From: Thermoplasmatales archaeon
GTDB lineage: Archaea; Thermoplasmatota; E2; DHVEG-1
Direction: 5' to 3'
Assembly: GCA_023128855.1 (NCBI GenBank)
Contig: JAGMDE010000087.1
Coordinates: 1-8,437 of the forward strand
Length of the DNA: 8,437 bases
The translations under genes were made by a program, and so were the position numbers. Positions within the stretch are counted from its first letter, which is position 1. Each line of letters starts with the position of its first letter. Below the pieces are notes generated by a model that was not told where the DNA came from, did no database searches, and was given only the letters and a program-made list of their open reading frames with translations. Shown one piece after another: positions 1 through 6,669 of the stretch.

Positions 1-1069
1 TTGGTATAGAAAACATTTCTACAAGACCTTTGAAGCCTTCAGCCCATCTCGGTGTTTTAATATATGTCGGTGGATTATCAGGGTTTGATGAAGGTGTTTC
101 AAAATTACATAAAACGTGGTCTTTAGAAACAGTTTTTAAAGATTCTTGCAAGGTGTTTTCATCTTTTTCTAAAACCCATCCTTTAATTATAAATGTAGAA
201 TTTGTTTTAACAAAATTCTTTGAAACTTCTTTACGAACTCTTTCAAGATTTATCTCTTCTCTTAGAGCAAGTAACTCATCTAGTTGTTCTTTAGCAAAAA
301 CACGAAGCTCCGAGACAATTTTTTTCTTTTCTTTACGAATTTCTTTCTTCTCACTATCAAGTGATTTTAAAAGTTCTTTTGGTTTCCCTTTTAAATTTTC
401 CAAATCAAACTCAATGATTTTTTCCCGACATATTTTCTCTAGTTTATCTTTCTCTGATATATGTGCAGCTATTAAAACAGCCCATTCAACTTTTTTTCCG
501 CTACTAATTTGTTTAGAATAAAAAACTGTTTTTTCAAGACTCTCAATTTCTTTTTTAAGAATATCCAGATCAGATGTTTTACCAGCTTTCACAGTTATAT
601 ACTCTGATTCACCAAGATCTGAAACGTTTAATTCAAAATCTTTAAGATAATTTAATTGTTCAAAATCTTCCTCAATTACTTCAATCATCTCGTCTAACTC
701 TTGAAGTTTTTCTTCACGTTCCAAAATGTTCTTTTCTATTTCATCTAGAATGCCTTCAGCATATGAGTAGAGGTCGTCAAGTGAATGATCATCAACTGTT
801 TTTATCTCAGGAAGTTCTGGATTTAAAAAGGCTTTAATTCCAGACTTCTTTTTTTTAATTTTGTTTAAAATACCTATCAATCTAGAAAGTCTTAATTCGT
901 AAGTAACACATGTTTCAGAATCTGGATGGGTTGTAGCTTTTTCAGCATCTTCTAAGGTTTTAGGTTCATCTTTAGAGATATCAATAATCTCCATTGTACC
1001 ATTTTCATGGAGATTTTTTATTACATCCTCTATATAAGTCTGATGTACAATTATTGAAGCTTTTTTCAT
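1..1069 (-). CDS. atpI: A-type (V-like) ATP synthase subunit I, 3' end outside window
   Basis: This is the stator (a-type) subunit of the archaeal A1A0 ATP synthase. Its N-terminal cytoplasmic half anchors the peripheral stalks, and its C-terminal membrane half forms the ion half-channels. The frame starts at the ATG at 1069 (MKKASIIVHQTYIEDVI) and stays open for about 356 codons to the left edge, so only the cytoplasmic part is visible and no membrane helix is seen yet. The visible part is rich in Glu/Lys coiled coil, notably around residues 105-140 and 230-285. It ends near residue 340 with a KTPRWAEGFKGLVEMFSIP-like stretch, which matches the conserved block just before the membrane domain in this family. 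The start lies 21 bp after the subunit H stop, so the two are almost certainly co-transcribed. I see no good Shine-Dalgarno site before this ATG. The family assignment is confident; the remaining half and its ion-binding residues cannot be judged. Confidence 0.9.
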   Translation of the reverse strand, partial: MKKASIIVHQTYIEDVIKNLHENGTMEIIDISKDEPKTLEDAEKATTHPDSETCVTYELRLSRLIGILNKIKKKKSGIKAFLNPELPEIKTVDDHSLDDLYSYAEGILDEIEKNILEREEKLQELDEMIEVIEEDFEQLNYLKDFELNVSDLGESEYITVKAGKTSDLDILKKEIESLEKTVFYSKQISSGKKVEWAVLIAAHISEKDKLEKICREKIIEFDLENLKGKPKELLKSLDSEKKEIRKEKKKIVSELRVFAKEQLDELLALREEINLERVRKEVSKNFVKTNSTFIIKGWVLEKDENTLQESLKTVSKDHVLCNFETPSSNPDNPPTYIKTPRWAEGFKGLVEMFSIP

Positions 1070-1090
1070 TGGCGCTGGAAACAATATGGT

Positions 1091-1408
1091 TTATTCCCCC
1101 GATTCAATCTCCTTTAAGATTGCATCCACAGCTTTTGATATGTTTTTATCTGCTGTTTCTTTAATTTGAGAAATTTCTTTTTTACTGTCCGATTTAATTT
1201 TTTGGATGTCTTTTTTTGCTGTTTCTTGAGCCTTTTCTTCTAGTTTTTTGACTTGTGTTTGAGCATTTGTTAAAATTTTTTGTTTTTCTTTTTCTGCATC
1301 TTTATTTGCTTTTTCGATTAGTTTCTCTACATCTATTTTAGCTTTCTCAATCGATTGAATAGCGTTCTTTTCAGCGTTCTTTATATCCTCAATAGATTTA
1401 GATGCCAT
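1091..1408 (-). CDS. ahaH: A-type ATP synthase subunit H (peripheral stalk)
   Basis: The product is a 105-residue, highly charged, almost wholly helical protein (MASKSIEDIKNAEKNAIQSI...), built of Lys/Glu/Ala repeats with no Pro, Trp or Cys. In archaeal ATP synthases subunit H pairs with subunit E in a long right-handed coiled coil that forms the peripheral stalk and docks on the cytoplasmic domain of subunit I. Low-complexity coiled coils are hard to assign from sequence alone. Here the length, the composition and the position directly upstream of subunit I (21-bp gap) agree with the common archaeal gene order H-I-K-E-C-F-A-B-D. The ATG at 1408 follows a GGGGT stretch six to ten bases upstream, a possible weak ribosome-binding site, and a TATA-like box lies about 40 bp upstream. 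It is probably the first gene of the ATPase operon that runs leftward out of the window. Confidence 0.85.
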   Translation of the reverse strand: MASKSIEDIKNAEKNAIQSIEKAKIDVEKLIEKANKDAEKEKQKILTNAQTQVKKLEEKAQETAKKDIQKIKSDSKKEISQIKETADKNISKAVDAILKEIESGE

Positions 1409-1440
1409 TTGTTACCCCTATTAATAACATATTTATTAGC

Positions 1441-1451
1441 GTTTTTATAAG
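1441..1451 (-). promoter_or_regulatory. Putative TATA box of the ATP synthase operon
   Basis: On the minus strand this reads CTTATAAAAAC, a good archaeal TATA box, within the 47-bp gap between the aIF5B stop and the subunit H start. Using the box-to-start spacing seen at the S8e gene, transcription would begin near 1419. That gives an 11-base leader containing the GGGGT element. This suggests the ATPase operon has its own promoter rather than depending only on aIF5B read-through. No upstream BRE was confidently seen. Confidence 0.5.
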
Positions 1452-1455
1452 AAAA

Positions 1456-3219
1456 TTACATGCCCCAAAACTTATCTGTTTTTCTTTTTATCTCAAAAAT
1501 TTTATTTAAGACATCTTTTTCATCAATGTTTAATACATCCATCTCACGAAGTTTTTTAGCATCACTAGCTGGAAGATCGGTGTAAAGAATATCTTCACCT
1601 TTGATTTGTCTACCAACAGTTACACCCTCAATTGAAATTGCAACTTCCTGACCTTGAATAGCCTCTTCAACAGGTTTATTTTCAGATTGAATACCTTTAA
1701 TTGATCCAACTACTCTACCATCATCTTTCATCAATTTTAATCCAGTTTTTATCCTACCGCTTAATACTCTAACACCAATTACTGCGGGATGACTAACTCT
1801 GAAAACATATTCTGGTAAAAATTTGACCATACCCGGATGAATAAAATCTTGTCTTCGTTCTCTTTCAATTTCTGCTTTTTTTATCTCAATCCATTCATCA
1901 TAGTTTTCCATTATTGTATAAATTACATCTTCGTTAAACACTGTTACATTTGTGTTAGCCAATTCCTCTTTTGCTTCAGGTAATATTTTAATATTAAATG
2001 CAAAAATAAGTTTGTTTAAAGGATCAAGAGTTGCATCAGCTTCTACAATCTCTCTCTTAGATACACCGCCAATTTCTGCTTTCCTAATTTTAATACCTTT
2101 ATCCCGTGATTCTTTAATTAATGCCTCAAGTGATCCAATAGTATCTGCTTTGATAATAATGCCTTGCTCATCCAATTCAAAATCAACCTTTGTTTGACTT
2201 TTAATTTCTTTAATGACATCCTCAAGATTATCTTTAGCTATTCTTATCGGGGCTCCAGGGACAACGTTTTCTAAATCAGGTGAAGAAATCTTGACCCCAC
2301 ATGCAGCATGAACCTCAGAAACACGATCAAAACGTTCCCTAGGATCACGAATCTCGTCAAGAGGTTTAGGTTTAAGAAGAGCTTTGATTCTTGTAACAAC
2401 AGGCTCACTATTTGTTCCAATTACAATCTTATCATCATTTCTGATTGTACCATTATAAATAATTGCATCAATAGTAGTTCCAAGACCAACTTCTTCTTTA
2501 ACTTCAAGAACACTCCCTTTAGCAGGACCGCTTTCAATGTGAAGTTGATCCTCAAGGAATCTCTGTGCAAGACCAACAAGAATCATTAAAAGTTCAGGAA
2601 TACCTTCACCTGTTTTTGCAGAAATAGGAATAATTCCAATAGTTTTTCGGAAATCAGAGATATTGAAATAAAGGTCAGAATTTAATTTCTGCTCAGAAAT
2701 CGTTCCAATCATCTGATAGAGTTTTTCCTTAAATATAGTTTTTACATTAGGTCTTTGCTCTTCAATACGTTTTTTTGCAACATTATTACTTTTTTGCCAT
2801 CCACTAATTGAATCAATTTTATTTGCAGCAATTATGAAGGGCGTTTTGTATTGTTTTAAAATTTTGATCGATTCATATGTTTGAGGCTTAAAACCATCAT
2901 TGATATCAACGACAAGTACAGCCAAATCAGCAAGTGATCCACCTCTTGCCCTAAGTGTTGTGAATGCATGATGCCCAGGGGTATCAATGAAAAGTAAACC
3001 CGGTAGAGAAAATTTTTTTCTTTTTAAAAGATCTCCACAAACTTTGTAAATTGCATCAATAGGAACTTCAGTTGCACCAATATGTTGAGTTATAGCTCCA
3101 GATTCCCTAGAAACAACAGCAGTTCCTCTAATAAAATCAAGTAAAGAAGTCTTACCATGATCAACATGACCTAGTACGCTGACAATAGGTTGTCTGATAT
3201 ATTTTGAACCGCCCGACAT
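1456..3219 (-). CDS. infB: Archaeal translation initiation factor aIF5B
   Basis: This GTPase promotes joining of the ribosomal subunits and placement of initiator Met-tRNA, in concert with aIF1A. At 587 residues it is full length for the archaeal form, and it has neither the long N-terminal extension of eukaryotic eIF5B nor an intein. All G motifs are visible: G1 GHVDHGKT (17-24), the switch I region around GAITQHIGAT (41-50), G3 DTPGHH (79-84, with the His that is catalytic in translational GTPases), G4 NKID (133-136) and G5 SAKTGEG (200-206). The beta-barrel domain II, the alpha/beta/alpha domain III (about 345-445) and the C-terminal barrel and helix follow, ending in FWGM. The start ATG at 3219 gives the usual short lead into the beta-strand before G1. 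It lies 47 bp upstream of the ATPase genes and 62 bp downstream of a small ORF on the same strand. No frameshift or missing motif is seen. Confidence 0.98.
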   Translation of the reverse strand: MSGGSKYIRQPIVSVLGHVDHGKTSLLDFIRGTAVVSRESGAITQHIGATEVPIDAIYKVCGDLLKRKKFSLPGLLFIDTPGHHAFTTLRARGGSLADLAVLVVDINDGFKPQTYESIKILKQYKTPFIIAANKIDSISGWQKSNNVAKKRIEEQRPNVKTIFKEKLYQMIGTISEQKLNSDLYFNISDFRKTIGIIPISAKTGEGIPELLMILVGLAQRFLEDQLHIESGPAKGSVLEVKEEVGLGTTIDAIIYNGTIRNDDKIVIGTNSEPVVTRIKALLKPKPLDEIRDPRERFDRVSEVHAACGVKISSPDLENVVPGAPIRIAKDNLEDVIKEIKSQTKVDFELDEQGIIIKADTIGSLEALIKESRDKGIKIRKAEIGGVSKREIVEADATLDPLNKLIFAFNIKILPEAKEELANTNVTVFNEDVIYTIMENYDEWIEIKKAEIERERRQDFIHPGMVKFLPEYVFRVSHPAVIGVRVLSGRIKTGLKLMKDDGRVVGSIKGIQSENKPVEEAIQGQEVAISIEGVTVGRQIKGEDILYTDLPASDAKKLREMDVLNIDEKDVLNKIFEIKRKTDKFWGM

Positions 3220-3237
3220 ATTACTCGCCTGGCGTTG

Positions 3238-3246
3238 TTAATATAG
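3238..3246 (-). promoter_or_regulatory. Putative TATA box upstream of aIF5B
   Basis: On the minus strand this reads CTATATTAA, ending 19 bases before the aIF5B ATG. At the usual archaeal spacing it would direct a leaderless or near-leaderless transcript, although the distance is a few bases shorter than at S8e. A second AT-rich candidate (GTTAAAAAG, about 3251-3259) would give a leader of roughly ten bases. The sequence cannot decide between them, and read-through from the small upstream ORF is also possible. Confidence 0.35.
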
Positions 3247-3281
3247 CACCCTTTTTAACTTTTATGAAAGCAAATAAGCAT

Positions 3282-3422
3282 CTAATGATTAAATCTATAA
3301 ACATTATTTTCTCTTTTACAAAACACAAGATATCCGAGTTTGCTTTTCTTTTCAGCATAATCAGGATTTCTTGTTATGATTTTCCCAGCATCACTTAGGA
3401 TTGTATATCTCCACACGATCAT
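3282..3422 (-). CDS. Unrecognised 46-residue protein upstream of aIF5B
   Basis: I do not recognise this gene. The frame runs from the ATG at 3422 to a TAG at 3282 and encodes 46 residues beginning MIVWRYTILSDAGKII and ending NNVYRFNH. It looks like real protein: alternating hydrophobic strands (VWRYTIL, KIITR, GYLVFCKR, NVYRF) separated by turn-like segments, with a net positive charge, one Cys (35) and no low-complexity run. It has its own expression signals. An SD-like AGAGGT (3434-3429) sits seven bases before the ATG, and a TATA-like AATATAAAT lies about 40 bp upstream. The next gene downstream is aIF5B, 62 bp away on the same strand. It shares a phase with the upstream glucanase frame, but several stops lie between them, so it is not a simple continuation. 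An 8-bp inverted repeat brackets the start. It could be spurious, since no homology test was possible. Confidence 0.55.
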   Translation of the reverse strand: MIVWRYTILSDAGKIITRNPDYAEKKSKLGYLVFCKRENNVYRFNH

Positions 3423-3448
3423 TTTCAAACCTCTTATGAAATCGTGTG
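3412..3448. repeat. Inverted repeat bracketing the small ORF start
   Basis: On the plus strand CACACGAT (3412-3419) and ATCGTGTG (3441-3448) are perfect reverse complements. With a two-base bulge, CAT (3420-3422) and ATG (3436-3438) extend the pairing. The arm centres are 29 bp apart, close to three helical turns. The interval contains the ATG and the SD-like site of the 46-residue ORF. It could be an operator next to the TATA box. It could also be a hairpin occluding the start codon if transcription begins upstream of 3448; the TATA position instead predicts a start near 3437. Confidence 0.5.
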
Positions 3449-3460
3449 AGCTAATTTTTC

Positions 3461-3469
3461 ATTTATATT
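3461..3469 (-). promoter_or_regulatory. Putative TATA box of the small ORF
   Basis: On the minus strand this reads AATATAAAT. At the box-to-start spacing seen at S8e, transcription would start near 3437, giving a leader of about 15 bases that contains the AGAGGT ribosome-binding site. It lies in the 72-bp gap between the glucanase stop and the small ORF, which argues that the small gene, perhaps with aIF5B, is transcribed independently of the glucanase. Confidence 0.45.
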
Positions 3470-3494
3470 GGTAAAATTAGGGTGATTGAAAGTA

Positions 3495-4667
3495 TTATTT
3501 AAAAAAATCGAGTTTTCTTTTTTCGATCAGGTTTTTGTAAAATGCTAATAATTCCTTGTCCTGTTTTTTCCAGTCCATTGGCCATCTTGCTTGCAGATCC
3601 CCATAAGCCGAGAATCCCCATACCGACTTGTTTTGTGAGATACCAATTTCTGTCCCATAATAAATTATTACTGGTTGATCTATTGAAAACTGAATCTCAG
3701 CTGCTTGTTTTAGTTTCTCTTTGTCATCACTACATTCAAACATGAAACGATCCATGTCATGGTTGTCAAGGAATGATGGTAAAAGATAATTGCTGGGAAA
3801 CTGTTTATAATGATGATTTATTTTATCATAAAATTCTTTTTTTGAAAGTTTTCCTCTAGCAATATAATCTCTTATCAATTCTTGAAATCTAAAATCTAAA
3901 ACACCATCAAGTTCTCCAACATATTCTAATAACATCTGATCTGAAGAAGCACCTGATATCCATTTCAGAAATTTGTGTTTGATGTTTATTGTTTTTAGTT
4001 CATTGAATTTGATACCTTTCATCCAAGCTTCCCCAATCAATACAACATCAGGAAACATGTTTTTTATTTCATCTTTGAACAGTTTCCAAAAATGATGTGA
4101 TGGGCCTATGACATGATCAAGTCTATAGCCATCGAACCCAAGACTAAGCCAGTGTTTAGCTACATTTATAATATAATTCCGAGCGTTTGGATAATTAAGA
4201 TTAATTTTTGGAAGTTGTTTGATACTTAGAAAACAAAGATAATGATTTGGCCATTTGGTAAAATAAAACCATTTTCTGTAATCACTGTTTTTATTGCTTT
4301 GTGCTTCTTTGAAATAAGGATGTTGATCTGAACAATGATTAGGTACAAAATCAACTATTATACGCATATCATTTTTGTGAACTGTTTCTATCAATTTTTT
4401 TATATCATCAATTGTACCAAAATGTGGGTCAACTTGAAAAAAATCAGTTATATGATAACCATGATATTCACTTGACTTGTAAAAAGGTGAAATCCAAATC
4501 GTGTTAATACCAAGATCAAGAAGATAAGGAATTTTTTCAGTTATTCCTTTGATTTTCCCTCCTAAGAATTCTGGCTTCTCCCAATTTTTTGTGGATGTAA
4601 ATCCTGCGAATCTATCAATTAATATATGATAAATTATAGCATTTTTAAACCAGTCAGCACCATCCAT
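3495..4667 (-). CDS. Compact GH13 alpha-amylase-family glycoside hydrolase
   Basis: This is a member of the alpha-amylase clan acting on alpha-glucans such as glycogen, starch fragments or maltodextrins. All four classic regions are intact: I DFVPNH (106-111), II GYRLDHV (180-186, nucleophile Asp184), III GEAW (212-215, acid/base Glu213) and IV FLDNHD (299-304, transition-state stabiliser Asp304). The early barrel motif GINTIWISPFYKSSEYHGY (53-71) is also typical. There is no signal peptide, so the enzyme is probably cytoplasmic and used for internal glucan turnover. At 390 residues it stops just after the barrel (RWPMDW..., ending KRKLDFFK), so the usual C-terminal beta-sandwich domain is essentially absent, as is any N-terminal CBM34 or CBM48 domain. 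The start ATG at 4667 places WFKNAIIYHILIDRF at the N-terminus, as expected for the family. Exact specificity (amylase, cyclomaltodextrinase or neopullulanase type) cannot be told. It stands alone and diverges from the acetyltransferase across a 45-bp gap. Confidence 0.9.
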   Translation of the reverse strand: MDGADWFKNAIIYHILIDRFAGFTSTKNWEKPEFLGGKIKGITEKIPYLLDLGINTIWISPFYKSSEYHGYHITDFFQVDPHFGTIDDIKKLIETVHKNDMRIIVDFVPNHCSDQHPYFKEAQSNKNSDYRKWFYFTKWPNHYLCFLSIKQLPKINLNYPNARNYIINVAKHWLSLGFDGYRLDHVIGPSHHFWKLFKDEIKNMFPDVVLIGEAWMKGIKFNELKTINIKHKFLKWISGASSDQMLLEYVGELDGVLDFRFQELIRDYIARGKLSKKEFYDKINHHYKQFPSNYLLPSFLDNHDMDRFMFECSDDKEKLKQAAEIQFSIDQPVIIYYGTEIGISQNKSVWGFSAYGDLQARWPMDWKKQDKELLAFYKNLIEKRKLDFFK

Positions 4668-4712
4668 AATAAAAAAGATAATGTTTTATGTGTTTTTTAA
4701 TTATGTTTATTT
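4668..4712. promoter_or_regulatory. Divergent promoter region, glucanase / acetyltransferase
   Basis: This is a 45-bp, nearly pure A/T gap between two divergent genes, too short for long leaders on either side. On the minus strand TTAAAAAA (4700-4693) lies 26 bases before the glucanase ATG. On the plus strand GTTTTATG (4683-4690) lies 23 bases before the acetyltransferase GTG. No Shine-Dalgarno site is visible before either start. Both would therefore make leaderless or nearly leaderless transcripts from overlapping promoters. With this base composition the exact boxes are uncertain. Confidence 0.4.
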
Positions 4713-5147
4713 GTGGATACTTTAAAAATAAAACTAGTGAAAAGTAAAGAGGATTTAGAACAGACAATAAATATTCGCAAAGAGGTTTTTGTTAAGGAAC
4801 AAAATGTTCCATTAGATATAGAAGTCGATAGGCGGGATCCAGAATCTGAACATTTTATAGCTTTTTTAGACAACGAGCCAATTGGATGTGCACGAATAAG
4901 AACCAATAAAAACTATGCAAGGCTTGAAAGAATTGCAATACTAAAAAAACATAGGTGCAAGGGATTTGGAACAGAGCTAACAAAGTTTTTAATTGATTAT
5001 TGCAGAAAACAAAACTATGGTGAGATTGTTATACATTCACAAAACTATGTAATTGATTTTTATAAGAAATTAGGGTTCAAAACTAGAGGAGATACATTTC
5101 TTGAGGCTGATATTGAGCATAAAGAAATGTACTTAGACATCAGCTAA
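4713..5147 (+). CDS. GNAT-family N-acetyltransferase
   Basis: This 144-residue protein should transfer an acetyl group from acetyl-CoA to an unidentified amine. The N-terminal motif IRKEVFVKEQNVPLDIEVD (21-39) with a following ...SEHFIAF is characteristic of the ElaA/YjcF-like GNAT subgroup. Motif A is clear: LERIAILKKH then R81-x-x-G84-x-G86, the pyrophosphate-binding turn. Motif B follows as NYVIDFYKKLGF (111-122). The start is a GTG at 4713: an in-frame TAA lies at 4698 and no ATG, GTG or TTG precedes it, while the first internal alternative (GTG 4737) would remove the first beta-strand. The gene diverges from the glucanase, and its last 15 bases overlap the 3' end of the convergent transporter gene. 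The substrate cannot be inferred from the neighbours. Confidence 0.9.
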   Translation: MDTLKIKLVKSKEDLEQTINIRKEVFVKEQNVPLDIEVDRRDPESEHFIAFLDNEPIGCARIRTNKNYARLERIAILKKHRCKGFGTELTKFLIDYCRKQNYGEIVIHSQNYVIDFYKKLGFKTRGDTFLEADIEHKEMYLDIS

Positions 5148-6581
5148 TTTTGAAGCAAATAGCTTTCTAATGTAAAGTTTACCCCAAGTAAATGATATTA
5201 TCGAACCTGCTAAGTTAGCAATTACAATGGACCACCATATTCCAATAAGTCCTGCATTCAGGACAAATGTTGATACCGATACAAGAATTATTGTAAGAAC
5301 TATTGTTCTTAACAGCGTTGCGATAAGAGCATATGTCCCTTTTCCAGTCCCTTGAAACATCGCAGAAGATGCAATTCCAAAAGCAGATCCTGGGTAAAAT
5401 ACACAAGTAATCTGTAAAAATAATACCAAACCACTTCTGATAATAATATCTTCAGGTCTTGTTGTAAAAATGATAGCTATCAGTGGGGCTATCAAAAATA
5501 TAATTATTGCAAGTAACACCTCAACGATAAAACCTGTTTTTGCAGCATACATATAAGCCGTGTTTAATTTATCATAGGCTCGTGCTCCAAAAGCAGCACC
5601 TGCAACAGATGTTACTGCAGTTGCCATTCCAAGCAGTGGTAGTACTGCAACCATAACTATTCTCCAGCCAACAGTATATATTGCAATTTCATTCTTACCA
5701 CCACCCTCGATGTTAATAATCACTATAATTGCAAGCATAGTAATAGCCATTGATAACTGTTGAACTGCAGCAGGTAAACCTACCCTAAAAATATCCTTGA
5801 GGACGTCTTTTTTAAATTTGAAATCACTAAATTTGAAACTAACATAAGTGTCTTTTCTAACGAATAACCAGAAAATCATTATAATAGCAGTAATAGCCAT
5901 TGATAATACTGTAGCATAAGCAGCTCCTGTAACTCCCATCCCAAATGTGAATATAAAAAACGGATCAAGTATCAAATTAAGAACTGCACCAAACAGCATA
6001 GCATACATAGCTCTATTTGCATCTCCCTCAGCTCGTAGAATTGCTAATGCGCTATTTATAAAAAATATGAAAACACTACCAGCAAAAATGACTACCCCAT
6101 AAGATATAGCCATGCTTACTGTTTCTTCAGTGCTGATTGAGTGAAATATTGTTTCAGAAAAAATAAGTAATACAACTGTAAAAACAAGCGCGACAATTAA
6201 TGAAATAATAATAGAATGGATTGCAACATTATCAGCTCCTTTTTTATCTTCAGCACCAATGCGCCTTGATATAGCAGCTCCACCACCCAAACCAAGACCT
6301 ACTGCAATTGAAATAAGCATCATATAAAATGGCCAAACATATCCAACTGCTGCAAGGGCACCAGTACCAACTTCAACAACAGTATTTGAAGTAAAGAATT
6401 CTTGACCAAAACCAGAGACCCAAAGAGCATCAACAAAATTATATATGGTTGTTGCAGACATTGCTATTATCATTGGTACAGCTAGTTTGATTACTGCCTT
6501 TTTTGGCTCTCCAAGTAATGTTTCAACACCCTTGGTTTTTGAATTATTAGAAGAAATATTTTTTCCCACGAGCGTTGACAA
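5133..6581 (-). CDS. MATE-family (MOP superfamily) multidrug/toxin transporter
   Basis: This is an integral membrane antiporter of about 482 residues, the normal MATE length, with about twelve hydrophobic segments arranged as two six-helix halves. Family landmarks are PMIIAMSATTIYNFVDALWVS (36-56), GLGLGGGAAISRRIGA (95-110), the loop/helix NLILDPFFIFTFGMGVTGAA (202-221), and the second-half equivalents VGLPAAVQQ (267-275) and AMFQGTGKGTYAL (407-419). Such proteins export cationic drugs or toxic metabolites using a Na+ or H+ gradient; the substrate here is unknown. The start is non-ATG. A TTG at 6581 gives the full frame (stop 12 bp upstream), but the GTG at 6569 would leave a protein only four residues shorter and is equally credible. 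The first in-frame ATG (residue 37) lies inside helix 1 and is too late. The gene diverges from S8e and converges on, and overlaps by 15 bp, the acetyltransferase. Confidence 0.93.
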   Translation of the reverse strand: MSTLVGKNISSNNSKTKGVETLLGEPKKAVIKLAVPMIIAMSATTIYNFVDALWVSGFGQEFFTSNTVVEVGTGALAAVGYVWPFYMMLISIAVGLGLGGGAAISRRIGAEDKKGADNVAIHSIIISLIVALVFTVVLLIFSETIFHSISTEETVSMAISYGVVIFAGSVFIFFINSALAILRAEGDANRAMYAMLFGAVLNLILDPFFIFTFGMGVTGAAYATVLSMAITAIIMIFWLFVRKDTYVSFKFSDFKFKKDVLKDIFRVGLPAAVQQLSMAITMLAIIVIINIEGGGKNEIAIYTVGWRIVMVAVLPLLGMATAVTSVAGAAFGARAYDKLNTAYMYAAKTGFIVEVLLAIIIFLIAPLIAIIFTTRPEDIIIRSGLVLFLQITCVFYPGSAFGIASSAMFQGTGKGTYALIATLLRTIVLTIILVSVSTFVLNAGLIGIWWSIVIANLAGSIISFTWGKLYIRKLFASKLADV

Positions 6582-6638
6582 TAAAAGGCTTTATTTCAAC
6601 TTTGTGTTATGATAAAACAAAAAACTGCGTCCATATCC

Positions 6639-6646
6639 TTTAAATA
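6639..6646 (+). promoter_or_regulatory. TATA box of the S8e-SRP19 operon
   Basis: The sequence TTTAAATA ends 24 bases before the S8e ATG, the canonical distance between an archaeal TATA box and a transcription start. No Shine-Dalgarno-like sequence lies between box and ATG (TTCTCCATTCCGACTTTTA). The message is therefore very likely leaderless, starting at or within a base or two of the ATG. The box lies in the 88-bp gap (6582-6669) shared with the divergent transporter, whose own box is less clear; TTTTATCA and GAAATAAAG on the minus strand are candidates. Confidence 0.65.
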
Positions 6647-6669
6647 TAACTTCTCCATTCCGACTTTTA

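Noticed and set aside
30..521. A 163-residue plus-strand open frame rich in Ser, Phe and Lys.
   Set aside because: It is the antisense of the ATP synthase subunit I gene, which matches its family over the same bases. The Ser/Phe-rich composition is what the complement of Glu/Lys coiled-coil codons produces.
3282..3494. The idea that the small ORF is the leftover domain C of the glucanase, since both are in the same phase and GYLVFCKREN faintly resembles a domain C strand.
   Set aside because: Several in-frame stops separate them, and the small ORF has its own TATA and SD-like signals. The peptide is too short for domain C. A homology search could reopen this.
4697..4906. A minus-strand open frame of 69 residues overlapping the acetyltransferase.
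   Set aside because: It is a shadow of the GNAT coding sequence, with no family features and no promoter or SD of its own.
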